A stretch of DNA of 44,104 bases from Planktomarina sp. (GTDB lineage: Bacteria; Pseudomonadota; Alphaproteobacteria; Rhodobacterales; Rhodobacteraceae): contig JAHDCF010000023.1 in assembly GCA_020630015.1 (NCBI GenBank), forward strand, positions 1 to 44,104, given 5' to 3'. The translations under genes were made by a program, and so were the position numbers. Shown here piece after piece: positions 32,241 to 41,869 of the stretch; position 1 is the stretch's first letter, and every line of letters begins with the position of its first letter. The notes beneath the pieces are model-generated. The model saw only the letters and a list, made by a program, of their open reading frames with translations, was not told the DNA's origin and searched no databases.

Positions 32241-32864
32241 TCAGGTTTTGTGAAATTGAACCATCAATCCAAGATCATTGGCATGGGGGCCTTTGGCCCC
32301 TTCTTGATACAAACGAAAAGATCCACACGTCAGGTTTTCGATGCGATTCCCAAACCCGTCGAGTTCGGATTGAAACCCATGCGCGGCAAAATGTTCTGCG
32401 TTCACCGAAACAGTAATCAACCCACCCGGTTTCGTAATCCGCAGCAATTCAGCCAAGGCCGCTGGGCCAACATGGCCATGGGTAAAAGTTCCCGCACTGA
32501 CCACACCATCATAGGTTTCATCCGCCACATCCAAGCGTTTCGTCAAATCCCCTTCGAACAGGGTGCGATAAATCCCCTTTTGGGCGGCCACCTTCAACAT
32601 TTCTGGTGAAATATCGGTGCCATCAACATGTTCAAATCCAATGGATTTCAAGGCAACGCCGACCAACCCGGTTCCAGCACCAACATCCAAGGTTAACCCG
32701 TTTCCACCTTGCCGATGATGCCCTTCGGCAATTGCTGTGGGTGAGGCATAACAATGGGCATCTGCAAATGTCGCATCATATGTTTCTGCCCATTGGGCAT
32801 AAAGTATGCGGTTATCTTCGGGTGTTTTCAGATCATAGGCCGCTTCTAAGTGTGGTTTTTTCAT
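32241..32864 (-). CDS. Class I SAM-dependent methyltransferase
   Basis: A 207-residue methyltransferase of the Methyltransf_25/11 type. Motif I is LDVGAGTGLVGVAL (about residues 60-73), followed by VDGTDISPEMLKVA (SAM ribose-binding Asp), YDGVVSAGTFTHGHVG (motif post-II) and RITKPGGLITVSVN (motif III). Such small enzymes methylate metabolites or lipids; the substrate is not evident. Divergent from the SDR-like gene with a 52-base gap. Confidence 0.85.
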   Translation of the reverse strand: MKKPHLEAAYDLKTPEDNRILYAQWAETYDATFADAHCYASPTAIAEGHHRQGGNGLTLDVGAGTGLVGVALKSIGFEHVDGTDISPEMLKVAAQKGIYRTLFEGDLTKRLDVADETYDGVVSAGTFTHGHVGPAALAELLRITKPGGLITVSVNAEHFAAHGFQSELDGFGNRIENLTCGSFRLYQEGAKGPHANDLGLMVQFHKT

Positions 32865-32916
32865 TTGATCAGCCCTTCCCCTTTTGCCTGTTCATATTCC
32901 GCACTATCTGTCGGCC

Positions 32917-33756
32917 ATGAACAAGGTTTTACTTTCTATTGGCCATGGATTTTCTGCACGGGCTTTAACCCCACTTTTGCTGGCAAAGGGCTGGACAATC
33001 ATTGGTACCACCCGAACCGCCGAAAAGGCAGACCACTTGAAAGAAATGGGGGTCGAACCCTTGATATGGCCGGGGCAAGATCTGACACCGGCATTAATCC
33101 GCGCCAGTCACCTTCTAATATCCGCCGCCCCTTCCAGCGATGGTGATCCTTTTTTGAATGCGGTGGATTTGGGTTCGCACACGTTTGATTGGGTGGGATA
33201 TCTTTCAACGACCGGCGTTTATGGTGATCACCAAGGGGGATGGGTGGACGAAGATACCCCCCTTTCACCCAGCACAAAACGTGGGCTGTTGCGCGTCAAA
33301 GCAGAGGCAGACTGGCAAGCAACCCAATTGCCCCTACACATCTTTCGTTTGGCGGGGATTTATGGCCCCGGTCGTGGACCATTTGCCAAGGTCAGGTCTG
33401 GAACCGCGCGCCGCATTATCAAGAAAGATCAAGTTTTCAGCCGCATTCACGTTGATGATATTGCCCAAGTCTTGATGGCATCGATTGATCGCCCAAACCC
33501 CGGCGCGATCTATAACCTGTGTGATGACGATCCTGCCCCCCCCGAAGATGTCATCGCCCATGCCGCGAAACTTCTTGATCTTCCTATTCCCCCTGCCGAA
33601 GATTTTGCCACGGCGGAAATGACGCCGATGGCGCGAAGTTTTTATGCTGAAAGCAAACGGGTAAAGAATGATCGCATCAAATTTGAACTTGGGGTCGCTT
33701 TGAAATTCCCGAATTACAAAATTGGTCTTGCCGATTTGTTAAACAAAGATCGATAG
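32917..33756 (+). CDS. Atypical NAD(P)-dependent epimerase/dehydratase (SDR superfamily)
   Basis: A 279-residue Rossmann-fold protein. The nucleotide-binding motif is SIGHGFSARAL near the N-terminus (GxGxxA). The mid-region YLSTTGVYGDHQGGWVDE and FRLAGIYGPGR match the YeeZ-like atypical SDR branch; IHVDDIAQVL and YNLCDDDPAPP follow. The classical YxxxK catalytic pair is not at its normal place, so enzymatic activity is uncertain. The start at ATG 32917 fits the Rossmann fold; ATG 32884 is possible and would add 11 residues. Confidence 0.85.
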   Translation: MNKVLLSIGHGFSARALTPLLLAKGWTIIGTTRTAEKADHLKEMGVEPLIWPGQDLTPALIRASHLLISAAPSSDGDPFLNAVDLGSHTFDWVGYLSTTGVYGDHQGGWVDEDTPLSPSTKRGLLRVKAEADWQATQLPLHIFRLAGIYGPGRGPFAKVRSGTARRIIKKDQVFSRIHVDDIAQVLMASIDRPNPGAIYNLCDDDPAPPEDVIAHAAKLLDLPIPPAEDFATAEMTPMARSFYAESKRVKNDRIKFELGVALKFPNYKIGLADLLNKDR

Positions 33757-33963
33757 GGAAATACCTTAGGTCTCTTTAATAATATCCATCAAGTTTGGCG
33801 ATAGTTCCGCACGTTGAAATTCAACTAACGAACACAGCCTCTTGCGTCATTCATCGTAAGGGGCATAATTGCAGCAATATTATATCAGTACCGCCAAGTT
33901 ATTCATCAATAACGCGGTAAATGTATTTTAACGAAAGTCACTTCTTGCCTGCGAGGGAAACCG

Positions 33964-34944
33964 TTGACATTTTGCTTGGTCGCAACAGCCAAGAACGAAG
34001 GGCCAAATATCTTAGAATGGGTTGCGTATCACCAACTCATCGGGTTCGAACGCATATTGGTGTATCAAAACGACTCCGATGACCTGACCCATCAAACTTT
34101 GAAATGGCTTCATAAGCTTGGCCATGTTGTTTATTCATACAACAAAGCTGGGGCTGGGCGTCATCAGGTGCGGGCCTATATTCGTTCTGCCAAGCAGGAA
34201 TGGTATAAAACCTCGCGCTGGGCAATGGCATTGGATCTTGATGAGTTCTTGGTCATTCATGCGGGAAATGGGACACTTACCGATTTGATCGCGGCCCTGC
34301 CAGATGCAGATATGGTGAATATCAATTGGCGCCATATGGGCAGTTCCGGCCACACCACCATCACAGATGATTTGGTGACGGCCAAATTTGATCGCTGCGA
34401 ACGTGAAAATCGCATCAACGACTTCCTGACTGCGTTCAAAACACTTTTTCGCACAGATCGGTTCATTCGCTGCGGCGTTCACAACCCTCTGCAAAGGGAT
34501 CACTACGATACGCCCATCATTCGTTGCAACGGGTCGGGTCTGTTAGAAGGATCATTTGGATTGCGAAACTTTCGATCCAATGATCCCGCTGGGGCGACTT
34601 TGGCAAGGGTGCATCACTATATCACCAAAGACGCCGCCAGCTTTGTCGTGAAATCGGCCCGAGGCAGTGGCCATCTTTTTAACCGAGAAGTCGACAGACA
34701 TTACTGGCAACGCCGCAACTTCAACGAAGGTCACTGTGAAGATTTGGTTGTGAAATCTGATCAAATTTGGAGACGGATGATTGAATTGGACGAACAGTCC
34801 GGTGGCAAACTGATGCAACTGCGATCAGATTCAATCAAAATACATCAAGACCGTTTCGCAAAACTCATGGAAATGAAGGCGCATCGGGATCTTTACGCGT
34901 TTTGTTGCGAAACCGGCCAAACCAGGTTGGAAGCTGCGCAATAA
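33964..34944 (+). CDS. Glycosyltransferase family 2 / GT92-like protein
   Basis: A 326-residue GT-A-fold protein. The N-terminus CLVATAKNEGPNILEWVAYHQLIGFERILVYQND is typical of Glyco_tranf_2_4 (GT92-like) enzymes; the metal/donor motif is ALDLDEFLVI (DxD type) about residue 95. It ends with a helical segment. It would transfer a sugar from a nucleotide donor, perhaps in surface-polysaccharide synthesis, but no other polysaccharide gene is near. The start is a TTG at 33964, with GAGGGAA five bases before. The 207-base gap upstream (33757-33963) is AT-rich and probably holds the promoter; I see no gene in it. Confidence 0.85.
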   Translation: MTFCLVATAKNEGPNILEWVAYHQLIGFERILVYQNDSDDLTHQTLKWLHKLGHVVYSYNKAGAGRHQVRAYIRSAKQEWYKTSRWAMALDLDEFLVIHAGNGTLTDLIAALPDADMVNINWRHMGSSGHTTITDDLVTAKFDRCERENRINDFLTAFKTLFRTDRFIRCGVHNPLQRDHYDTPIIRCNGSGLLEGSFGLRNFRSNDPAGATLARVHHYITKDAASFVVKSARGSGHLFNREVDRHYWQRRNFNEGHCEDLVVKSDQIWRRMIELDEQSGGKLMQLRSDSIKIHQDRFAKLMEMKAHRDLYAFCCETGQTRLEAAQ

Positions 34945-35060
34945 TCAACCCACCCGCTCAGGCCGATCAGATGCGAAATGTGATGAAATGACCCTTATTC
35001 TGGGGGTGACGTCAAAATTTCCCGACGATAAAAGCGGCCATGCTGTTTTGATCAATCGGG

Positions 35061-35870
35061 ATGGATAAGATGCGCCAGCAGTTGGAAAACTTTCTTCTTC
35101 AAGATCGCGTGCGGTATGCGATCTTGGGCGTCATCGTGTTTAACGCGATATTGTTGGGCCTCGAAACATCCCCTTCCATCATGGCCACATGGGGGCCGCT
35201 CATCAAAACATTGGACAACATCTGCTTGGCTATTTTCATCATTGAAATTGCCGCCAAGCTGATTGCATTTGGCCCCAGATTTTTCCGCGATGGATGGAAC
35301 ATTTTTGATTTCGTGATTGTGGCAATTGCCCTGTTGCCCGCCACCCAGGGATTGGCCGTTTTGCGGGCGATGCGGGTTTTGCGCGTGTTCCGCGTTTTGA
35401 ACGCCGCACCCCGGTTGCGTCGGGTTGTTGAAGGTTTCATCACTGCCATCCCGGGCATGGCGTCCGTGTTCCTGTTAATGGCGATCATATTTTACATCGG
35501 GGCCGTCATGGCGACCAAACTGTTTGGCGCGGATTTCCCACAATGGTTCGGCACCTTAGGGCGCAGCGGATATTCCCTGTTTCAGATCATGACCCTTGAA
35601 AGTTGGTCCATGGGTATCGTGCGACCAGTGATGGAGGTGTTCCCCTTCGCCTGGGCCTTCTTTGTGCCATTCATCATGGTAACCACCTTCGCGGTGGTGA
35701 ACCTTTTGGTCGGCTTGATTGTGAATTCCATGGCAGACGCCCATGACGAGGAGGCAGACGCCGCAACCGACAATTACAGAGATGAGGTTATGTCCCGTCT
35801 AAAGGCGATTGAAACCGCCTTAGAAAAGGCGACGAACAACCCAAGCAACAGCCCCAAAGGCAAACAATAA
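35061..35870 (+). CDS. Voltage-gated sodium channel, bacterial NaChBac/NavAb type
   Basis: A 269-residue six-helix subunit that forms homotetrameric channels. S1-S3 fall within residues 15-95. S4 carries arginines at every third place (R102, R105, R108, R111: LRAMRVLRVFRVL). The pore holds the selectivity filter TLESWSM (178-184), the same as NavAb and selective for sodium. S6 ends near residue 224 (VVNLLVGLIVNSMADAHDEE), followed by a cytosolic coiled coil (RLKAIETALEKA). Known homologs occur in marine Roseobacter species. The 3' end overlaps the opposite-strand membrane-protein gene by about 50 bases. Confidence 0.95.
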   Translation: MDKMRQQLENFLLQDRVRYAILGVIVFNAILLGLETSPSIMATWGPLIKTLDNICLAIFIIEIAAKLIAFGPRFFRDGWNIFDFVIVAIALLPATQGLAVLRAMRVLRVFRVLNAAPRLRRVVEGFITAIPGMASVFLLMAIIFYIGAVMATKLFGADFPQWFGTLGRSGYSLFQIMTLESWSMGIVRPVMEVFPFAWAFFVPFIMVTTFAVVNLLVGLIVNSMADAHDEEADAATDNYRDEVMSRLKAIETALEKATNNPSNSPKGKQ

Positions 35871-36458
35871 AATCAAGGCGACAACAACGTTCGTGCCGTA
35901 AAAAACCGATCGCCCAGCAAATTCCAGATTGTTCAAAAACGGATATGGCAACCCGGTTGTAACAGATCCAACTGGGCTGTCGTTAAACCGTTGCACAAAC
36001 AATTCGGCACACGCGACATAGGCCAAGACGATGCCAATCAACACCAAAGCCCCCGACCAAATCCGACGGAACACCCGATTGATAAAAATGGCATCAATCC
36101 ACATCAGCAGCGGCCCCAATCCATGCATATAAATTTCAAGCCAAAACGCACCCAATTCACCGTCGTTTGTAACCGATGTGGGATCCGCAAAATACAGGCG
36201 CCAATATAAGAAAACCACCATGGCATTGACCACGGCAGTCGCAGACACCAACGCATCAAATCGCCGGTTTGAACGATTGTACGAAATCATCAAAACCCGC
36301 GCCGCCACAAATAGGGACAGGACCAAAGCCCAAATCGTTAGATATCGAAATGGCCCACCCGGATCCCAATTTGAGGTAAGGACGGAATTAGCAAGATATC
36401 CCGCGGCCGCCAAAAAGACGATCCAACGGTAAAGACGAATTGGCGCGGTTTGTTCCAT
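35820..36458 (-). CDS. Pr6Pr-family integral membrane protein
   Basis: A 212-residue protein with six predicted membrane helices (for example RLYRWIVFLAAAGYLANSVL, FRYLTIWALVLSLFVAARVL, IWSGALVLIGIVLAYVACAEL, VFYGTNVVVALILLFAFGAVAW). The conserved polar residues in the loops (HGLGPLLMWIDAIF; GLPYPFLNNLEFAGR) match the Pr6Pr/FAR-17a-AIG1-like group, whose eukaryotic members are threonine-type lipid hydrolases with a buried Thr/His pair. Here a similar activity is only a suggestion. Start ATG 36458; the longer frame to 36521 adds 21 residues without a signal. Overlaps the 3' end of the sodium channel gene. Confidence 0.75.
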   Translation of the reverse strand: MEQTAPIRLYRWIVFLAAAGYLANSVLTSNWDPGGPFRYLTIWALVLSLFVAARVLMISYNRSNRRFDALVSATAVVNAMVVFLYWRLYFADPTSVTNDGELGAFWLEIYMHGLGPLLMWIDAIFINRVFRRIWSGALVLIGIVLAYVACAELFVQRFNDSPVGSVTTGLPYPFLNNLEFAGRSVFYGTNVVVALILLFAFGAVAWVVRRLF

Positions 36459-36559
36459 ACGGCAAAACGCAGCACATTCCCACATCAGGGTCAATTCATA
36501 CGTTGCGTCGGCACCGTCCAATTATTACTGTTTCATAAAACTCTTGAAAGGTTCCCAAT

Positions 36560-37180
36560 ATGTTGCGTTCGATTATTTTGGTTTTATGCGCGTCTTTGAT
36601 ATCTGCACCGGCGACTGCCTGTACCTTGGCCAAAGTTGGCGGAAGTGATGCACAGATTAACCCCAACAGAATTGATTCAAAGCTGATGTCGCAATCGATC
36701 TTGGCGCATACAAATCTTGCGCGCTGCAAAAAGCGGCGCAAACCATTGGAATATTCTCGAAATCTGACAAAGGCGGCGGATGGCCATGCGGAATGGATGG
36801 GCAAAACCAGAACCTTGTCTCACACCTCTACCAAATCTGGGCAACAAAAACTGCAGCATCGATTGAAACGGGCCCGCGCACCATATCGCGCCGCGGCGGA
36901 AAACATTGCGTCGACCAATCGGATGGCTTTTCCAAGGGGCGCATCGTTTGGGATCAAGGATCGGGCGTCGTGTCAATTTACCGATAAATCCGGCAATCTG
37001 ATCCCGGCCCACACCTATGACAGTTTGGCCCGCCAATTGGTCGCGGATTGGACAGCCTCAAGCGGGCATAACAAAAACATGATGAATAAGGCCTATGGCA
37101 AAATGGGTGGGTCCGTTGCGTTTGATCCAAAAGGGAAAAACTGCGGAACCTATTTTGGAATTCAGGTCTTTACTGATTAA
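36560..37180 (+). CDS. Secreted CAP-domain (SCP/PR-1-like) protein
   Basis: A 206-residue exported protein with a signal peptide (MLRSIILVLCASLISAPATA, cleavage near 20). The mature part is a CAP domain: HTNLARCKKRRKPLEYSRNL, AADGHAEWMGKTRTLSHTS, YRAAAENIAS and WTASSGHNKNMMN, then GKNCGTYFGIQVF. The His-Glu-Glu-His cleft pattern is kept in part. Function in bacteria is unclear (adhesion or lipid binding has been proposed for the family). The ATG follows AAAGG eight bases upstream. A strong hairpin follows the stop. Confidence 0.88.
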   Translation: MLRSIILVLCASLISAPATACTLAKVGGSDAQINPNRIDSKLMSQSILAHTNLARCKKRRKPLEYSRNLTKAADGHAEWMGKTRTLSHTSTKSGQQKLQHRLKRARAPYRAAAENIASTNRMAFPRGASFGIKDRASCQFTDKSGNLIPAHTYDSLARQLVADWTASSGHNKNMMNKAYGKMGGSVAFDPKGKNCGTYFGIQVFTD

Positions 37181-37194
37181 CAAACAAAAGAATT

Positions 37195-37221
37195 GCGCGG
37201 GTGATTATGCCCGCGCCTTTA
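37195..37221. terminator. Probable bidirectional terminator between the CAP gene and dxs
   Basis: The perfect 7-base stem GCGCGGG/CCCGCGC (37195-37201, 37210-37216) with an 8-base loop is followed by CTTTAAAG on the plus strand and AATTCTTTTGTTTG on the minus strand. It can end both converging transcripts. Confidence 0.65.
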
Positions 37222-37288
37222 AAGTGTCTTGCGCAAAACTTGACCCAGTCAACTTTGGGCAAGATCGCAACTTTATTGAGGTTTTGGG

Positions 37289-39244
37289 CTACACTTGCCG
37301 CAAAGGCTGATTCAGGTTTTGCGGCAAGTGCTGTAGTGTCGATATTCCAAGCGTTTCCAAGACTTTGGCCTCAATATCCGGGGCATTCAAACCCGCGCTG
37401 GCATACATGTCTGCGGGGCTGGCTTGATCAATAAACGTATCGGGTAAAACCATAGATCTGAATTTCAAACCGTTATCGAACACGCCCTCGTCTGACAAAA
37501 GCTGTGCAACATGACTGCCGAACCCGCCAACGGCACCTTCTTCGATGGTGATCAAGGCTTCGTGACGATCGGCCAAATCAAGGATCAAATCCCGATCCAA
37601 CGGTTTTGCAAAACGGGCATCCGCAATTGTAGGTGTGATGCCCTTTGCGGCCAAAGCTTCGGCGGCTTTCTGCACCTCTTGCAGGCGGGTCCCAAACGAT
37701 AGGATGGCAACCTGTGATCCTTCGGAAATAATTCGGCCCTTACCAATGGTCAGGGGGTGCGCCTGTTCTGGCAATTCGCATCCCACACCTTCACCACGTG
37801 GAAACCGAAACGCAATCGGGCCATCATCATAAGCAGCGGCAGTCGCAACCATCCGGCATAATTCGGCCTCGTCGGCGGCGGCCATGACCACAAAATCCGG
37901 CAGATTGGCAAGATAAGCAATATCAAATGATCCGGCATGGGTGGCCCCATCAGCACCAACCAAACCTGCACGATCAATTGCAAATCGAACGGGCAAGCGT
38001 TGGATGGCAACATCATGCACCACCTGATCATACCCGCGCTGCAGGAATGTGGAATACATCGCGCAAAACGGTTTCATCCCCCCTGCGGCAAGGGCCGCGG
38101 AAAACGTCACACCATGTTGTTCTGCGATCCCGACATCAAAGCATCGGCTGGGATAGCGTTCGGCGAAAAGGTTCAGGCCCGTTCCATCGGGCATCGCCGC
38201 CGTAACCGCACAAATCTTGTCATCCTGCGCCGCATGGGCCAGCAATGATTTCGCAAATACTGATGTATAACTTGGTGCATTGGATGGGGCTTTTTTCTGT
38301 TCACCGGTGATGACATCAAATTTTGAAACACCATGCCCTTTGTCGCGGGCTGCCTCGGCCGGGGCGTAACCTTTACCTTTTTTCGTAATCACATGGATCA
38401 GAATGGGTCCGGTGGCCCTTTCCTTAACCGTGCGAAGCACTGGCAAAAGTTGATCCATATCGTGGCCATCCAATGGCCCCACATATGAAAACCCCAACTG
38501 TTCAAACAACGTGCCACCGACGGTCATATGTTTGATCATGTCTTTTGCACGTTTGGCGCCTTCACGCAGGGGTTCTGGCAAAAGGCTGACGGCACCTTTC
38601 GCCGCGGCTTTGAATTCTTGAAACGGTGCACCGGCGTAAAGTTGCGACAGATACGATGACAACGCCCCCACCGGTGGGGCAATGGACATATCGTTGTCGT
38701 TCAAAATCACGATCACACGCTTTTTCAGATGTCCGGCATTATTCATGGCCTCAAACGCCATGCCAGCCGACATGGATCCATCCCCAATCACGGCGATGGT
38801 ATCGCCAATGCCATGTTCTGGCGCGCCGCCCAGATCACGGGCAACGGCAAACCCCAGCGCGGCAGAAATACTGGTCGATGAATGCGCAGCACCGAATGGA
38901 TCGTACGGGCTTTCGCTGCGCTTGGTAAAGCCTGACAAACCATCCTTCATGCGCAACGTTCTGATACGATCACGCCGACCAGTCAGGACTTTGTGCGGGT
39001 AACATTGATGCGACACATCCCAGATCAATCGATCTTTTGGGGTGTCAAAAACCGCGTGCAACGCCGTGGTCAATTCCACCACACCCAAACCTGCGCCCAG
39101 ATGCCCCCCCGTTTCAGACACGGCTGAAATCACCTCTGCACGCACTTCTTGCGCCAGTGTTTTAAGCTGGCTGTCGGTCAATCCTTTCATATCCGCAGGA
39201 ATATGAATGGTATCCAACAAGGGCGTATCAGGACGATCGGCCAT
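37289..39244 (-). CDS. dxs: 1-deoxy-D-xylulose-5-phosphate synthase
   Basis: Dxs joins pyruvate and glyceraldehyde 3-phosphate in the first step of the MEP isoprenoid pathway, using thiamine diphosphate. The 651-residue protein has the N-terminal TPP domain ([18 protein letters not shown] near 155; [13 protein letters not shown]), the pyrimidine domain ([33 protein letters not shown], catalytic Glu within IAEQH) and the C-terminal transketolase domain ([11 protein letters not shown]). The ATG at 39244 gives the usual [10 protein letters not shown] start, 13 bases after ispA; a further 12 codons in frame would overlap ispA. The last codons contain a 13-base inverted repeat (see separate entry). 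Confidence 0.97.
   Translation of the reverse strand: MADRPDTPLLDTIHIPADMKGLTDSQLKTLAQEVRAEVISAVSETGGHLGAGLGVVELTTALHAVFDTPKDRLIWDVSHQCYPHKVLTGRRDRIRTLRMKDGLSGFTKRSESPYDPFGAAHSSTSISAALGFAVARDLGGAPEHGIGDTIAVIGDGSMSAGMAFEAMNNAGHLKKRVIVILNDNDMSIAPPVGALSSYLSQLYAGAPFQEFKAAAKGAVSLLPEPLREGAKRAKDMIKHMTVGGTLFEQLGFSYVGPLDGHDMDQLLPVLRTVKERATGPILIHVITKKGKGYAPAEAARDKGHGVSKFDVITGEQKKAPSNAPSYTSVFAKSLLAHAAQDDKICAVTAAMPDGTGLNLFAERYPSRCFDVGIAEQHGVTFSAALAAGGMKPFCAMYSTFLQRGYDQVVHDVAIQRLPVRFAIDRAGLVGADGATHAGSFDIAYLANLPDFVVMAAADEAELCRMVATAAAYDDGPIAFRFPRGEGVGCELPEQAHPLTIGKGRIISEGSQVAILSFGTRLQEVQKAAEALAAKGITPTIADARFAKPLDRDLILDLADRHEALITIEEGAVGGFGSHVAQLLSDEGVFDNGLKFRSMVLPDTFIDQASPADMYASAGLNAPDIEAKVLETLGISTLQHLPQNLNQPLRQV
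37292..37330 (-). repeat. Perfect 13-base inverted repeat inside the last codons of dxs
   Basis: CACTTGCCGCAAA (37292-37304) and its exact reverse complement (37318-37330) flank 13 bases. On the dxs strand it covers the final codons (residues [13 protein letters not shown]) and ends one base from the TAG. No T tract follows directly, so it is more likely a 3' RNA-stabilising or transcription-pause hairpin than a simple terminator. Confidence 0.8.
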
Positions 39245-39257
39245 GGGATTGGCCCCT

Positions 39258-40121
39258 TTACTTTTTGCGCTGCACAACAAACCGTGCAGCTTCTTTTAAC
39301 GTTTCTGCCTCTGCCCCATAAGGGGACAGCGCGTCACAGGCCAGTTCCACCAACTCTGCTGCGCGGGCCTTAGCACCATCCAGCCCAAGCAATGACACGA
39401 AAGTGGCTTTGCCAGCATCGGCATCTTTGCCCGTGGCCTTTCCGACGGTTTTGGCGTCACCTTCCACATCTAAGATATCATCGGCAATTTGAAAGGCCAA
39501 ACCCAACGCATTGCCATAGGCCACCATGGGCGCATGGGGCCCATGCCCCATAATGGCGCCGGCCCGACAAGACCATGTTATCAGTTCGCCAGTCTTACCT
39601 TTTTGCAATGCAGTTATCTGTTCCAACGACAGGGCAGTCGACGAAGTCTCTGCCGCGATATCGGCAGCTTGCCCCCCAACCATGCCCGATTTTCCAGCGG
39701 CCTTTGCCAAGGCAAAGACCAGCTCTGCTTGAATTTTTTCATCAAAATCGGCGCAGGTGATCAATTCAAATGCATAGCTTTGCAACGCATCACCCGCCAA
39801 AACCGCCGTGGCTTCATCCCATTTTACATGCACGGTTGGCTGACCGCGCCGAAGATCATCATCATCCATACAGGGCAGATCATCATGGATCAAAGAATAG
39901 GCATGAAGACATTCAATCGCCGCCGCCGGATAAATCGACCTTTCTGGGCTGATGTTGAACAGTCTGGCACTTTCCATCACCAAGAAACCGCGCAAGCATT
40001 TGCCGCCTGACACAGCATGCTGCATCGCGTCGCCCAAGCTGGGTCGCAACGGCACCTGCAACCGATGCACCAAAAAGTCTGCAACCCGGGCTGCAGACTC
40101 GTTTAACCTGTCTTGAAACAT
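39258..40121 (-). CDS. ispA: Farnesyl diphosphate synthase (geranyltranstransferase)
   Basis: IspA condenses isopentenyl diphosphate with dimethylallyl and geranyl diphosphate to farnesyl diphosphate. The 287-residue protein has the first Asp-rich motif in [15 protein letters not shown] (D80-D86), the basic GGKCLR segment near 40, the GQAADIAAE motif, KTGELI, and the second Asp-rich motif FQIADDILD. The ATG at 40121 overlaps the xseB stop as ATGA; an upstream ORF extension to 40217 only re-reads xseB. dxs follows 13 bases downstream, so two isoprenoid enzymes are made together. Confidence 0.96.
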   Translation of the reverse strand: MFQDRLNESAARVADFLVHRLQVPLRPSLGDAMQHAVSGGKCLRGFLVMESARLFNISPERSIYPAAAIECLHAYSLIHDDLPCMDDDDLRRGQPTVHVKWDEATAVLAGDALQSYAFELITCADFDEKIQAELVFALAKAAGKSGMVGGQAADIAAETSSTALSLEQITALQKGKTGELITWSCRAGAIMGHGPHAPMVAYGNALGLAFQIADDILDVEGDAKTVGKATGKDADAGKATFVSLLGLDGAKARAAELVELACDALSPYGAEAETLKEAARFVVQRKK

Positions 40122-40360
40122 CAGTCTGCCAGCGGCCCAGTACCGGTGGCCTGCCCATCCGCGTTCAACGTAATGGCGGCAACCTTTTCTTCCGCTGCTT
40201 TTAATCGTGCCTCGCAATGGGCCTTTAGCGCGGCACCACGTTCATAAAGACCAATGGATTCTTCCAATGCCACATCACCACGTTCCAGTTTGGTCACCAC
40301 TTGTTCAAGCTCTGCCATGGCGGCTTCAAAGCTCATGTCTTCGATCGGGGTGTCAGCCAT
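40121..40360 (-). CDS. xseB: Exodeoxyribonuclease VII small subunit
   Basis: XseB binds the large subunit XseA to form exonuclease VII, which degrades single-stranded DNA. The 79-residue protein has the family pattern SFEAAMAELEQVVTKLERGDVALEESIGLYERGAAL, a helical hairpin, with a short C-terminal tail. It overlaps the HDAC-like gene by 8 bases and ispA by 4, the normal order in this bacterial group. Confidence 0.95.
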   Translation of the reverse strand: MADTPIEDMSFEAAMAELEQVVTKLERGDVALEESIGLYERGAALKAHCEARLKAAEEKVAAITLNADGQATGTGPLAD

Positions 40361-41300
40361 TCGGCAACTCCTTCTTTGGGACGCGGGACATCAGGCCCTG
40401 TACATGGGATTTGGCGCTGGCGGCCAAAGCTTCCAGATCATAGCCGCCTTCCAAGCATGACACCACCCGCCCTTGGGCAAAAGTGTCTGCCAAATCACAC
40501 AAACGGCCTGTCGCCCATGCAAAATCATCTTCCGTTAAATTCATACCCGCCAAAGGATCAGCCAAATGTGCATCAAACCCTGCAGAGATCAGCAGAAATT
40601 GCGGTTTAAACGCTTCCACCGCTGGCAAGACGTCCCGGATCATCACATCCCGAAACGCTTGTGACCCAGCGCCATTTGGCAACGGACAGTTCAATACATT
40701 GCCAAATCCACCTGTTTCGTGGGGATGGCCGGTGCCGGGATACAAAGGCATCTGATGGGTTGAGGCAAAGAAAATTCGTTTGTCACCTTCGACCAAATCT
40801 TGCGTGCCGTTACCGTGATGCACGTCAAAATCAACAATCGCCACCCGATCCAACCCATGATGATCCAAGGCATGTTTCGCCGCCAATGCAATATTGCCGA
40901 AAAAGCAAAATCCCATGGGCACTTCGCGTTCGCAATGATGCCCCGGTGGACGCATGGCCACAAATGCATTCGTCGCTTCACCCGTCATAACCATATCAAC
41001 CGCGCGTACAGCGCCACCAGCACAACGCAAAGCGGCCTCAAGCGTGCCCGGTGACATGTGGGTATCCCCATCCAATGACACCCAGCCATCTTCGGGGGCG
41101 CTATCACGGATCAAATCAATGTGGCTTTGCGGGTGAATGCGCAGCAAATCATCATCCGCCACCAATGGTGCCTTCACCGTTTCAAGGCCAAGTGGTGCAA
41201 GTGCATCCAAAATATATTCCAAACGGGCCACCTGTTCTGGATGGCCGGGTGGGGTAACATGGTTAAGGCAGGCGGGGTGTGTTACGATAACTGTCGACAT
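40353..41300 (-). CDS. Histone-deacetylase-superfamily protein (acetylpolyamine/acetoin-utilisation-type deacetylase)
   Basis: A 315-residue zinc hydrolase. Key parts are HP-x-CLNHVTPPGHPEQ, the charge-relay histidines H121-H122 in RPPGHHCERE, the zinc ligands D159 and H161 in DFDVHHGNGTQD and D243 in SAGFDAHLADPL, and CLEGGYDLEAL with the catalytic Tyr. Bacterial relatives remove acetyl groups from polyamines or small molecules; histone activity is not implied. The ATG at 41300 is preferred; an ATG at 41336 would overlap the divergent secreted-protein gene. First gene of the operon with xseB, ispA and dxs. Confidence 0.93.
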   Translation of the reverse strand: MSTVIVTHPACLNHVTPPGHPEQVARLEYILDALAPLGLETVKAPLVADDDLLRIHPQSHIDLIRDSAPEDGWVSLDGDTHMSPGTLEAALRCAGGAVRAVDMVMTGEATNAFVAMRPPGHHCEREVPMGFCFFGNIALAAKHALDHHGLDRVAIVDFDVHHGNGTQDLVEGDKRIFFASTHQMPLYPGTGHPHETGGFGNVLNCPLPNGAGSQAFRDVMIRDVLPAVEAFKPQFLLISAGFDAHLADPLAGMNLTEDDFAWATGRLCDLADTFAQGRVVSCLEGGYDLEALAASAKSHVQGLMSRVPKKELPNG

Positions 41301-41326
41301 GAAACGTCTTAAACCGGAACCGAAAG

Positions 41327-41869
41327 ATGCTGACAAGAATTCTTATGGGTGTTTTCATCGCTGCGCCGGCCTTGGGTGATGAAGTAGTAATGGCAGACAT
41401 CACGGGTGATGGTGCCGCGGAACATATTCAACTGGTCGAAACAAACACCGGGTGGCAACATTTGATCATCGACAGTGATCCCGGCGGTCTTGCCATTTTG
41501 CCTGCTATCTCGCAAAGCAATAGTATGGCTGGTCAATCTACAGTTGCGATCACGCCATCTGGGTCAGTTGTTTTCGAACGGGCGCATCTTGGGATAGGCC
41601 GTCACAAATGGATTCTGACCATAACAATTGCCCACCGCGACGACACATTCAAAATCGCAGGCATTACATATGTTTATTACGACAGTCTTGATACGACCTC
41701 TGGTCGCCGATGCGATTTGAACCTTCTAACGGGCAATGGAACATTTGAACGGGCCGAAGGCGCAACAACAACTTTCACACACGATGGCCCAGCACCCGAC
41801 GCCCACAATTGGGACGTGGCGCATGAATTCTGGAATGGTGATCTTATTCCGAAAGATTGCTTTGGGTGA
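41327..41869 (+). CDS. Hypothetical secreted protein with an FG-GAP-like motif
   Basis: A 180-residue protein with a signal peptide (MLTRILMGVFIAAPALG, cleavage before DE) and, just after, DITGDGAAEHIQLVE, the calcium-binding FG-GAP/VCBS pattern (D-x-x-G-D-G-x-x-E). The remainder is beta-rich and mostly unrecognised. Two late cysteines (RRCDLN, KDCFG) may form a disulfide. Function unknown. It starts 26 bases from the HDAC-like gene, divergently, and ends directly against petR. Confidence 0.7.
   Translation: MLTRILMGVFIAAPALGDEVVMADITGDGAAEHIQLVETNTGWQHLIIDSDPGGLAILPAISQSNSMAGQSTVAITPSGSVVFERAHLGIGRHKWILTITIAHRDDTFKIAGITYVYYDSLDTTSGRRCDLNLLTGNGTFERAEGATTTFTHDGPAPDAHNWDVAHEFWNGDLIPKDCFG

Noticed and set aside
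33757-33963. Possible small gene or RNA in the AT-rich gap before the glycosyltransferase gene
   Set aside because: Stops occur in all frames and no convincing hairpin or conserved RNA pattern was seen; it is probably promoter DNA.
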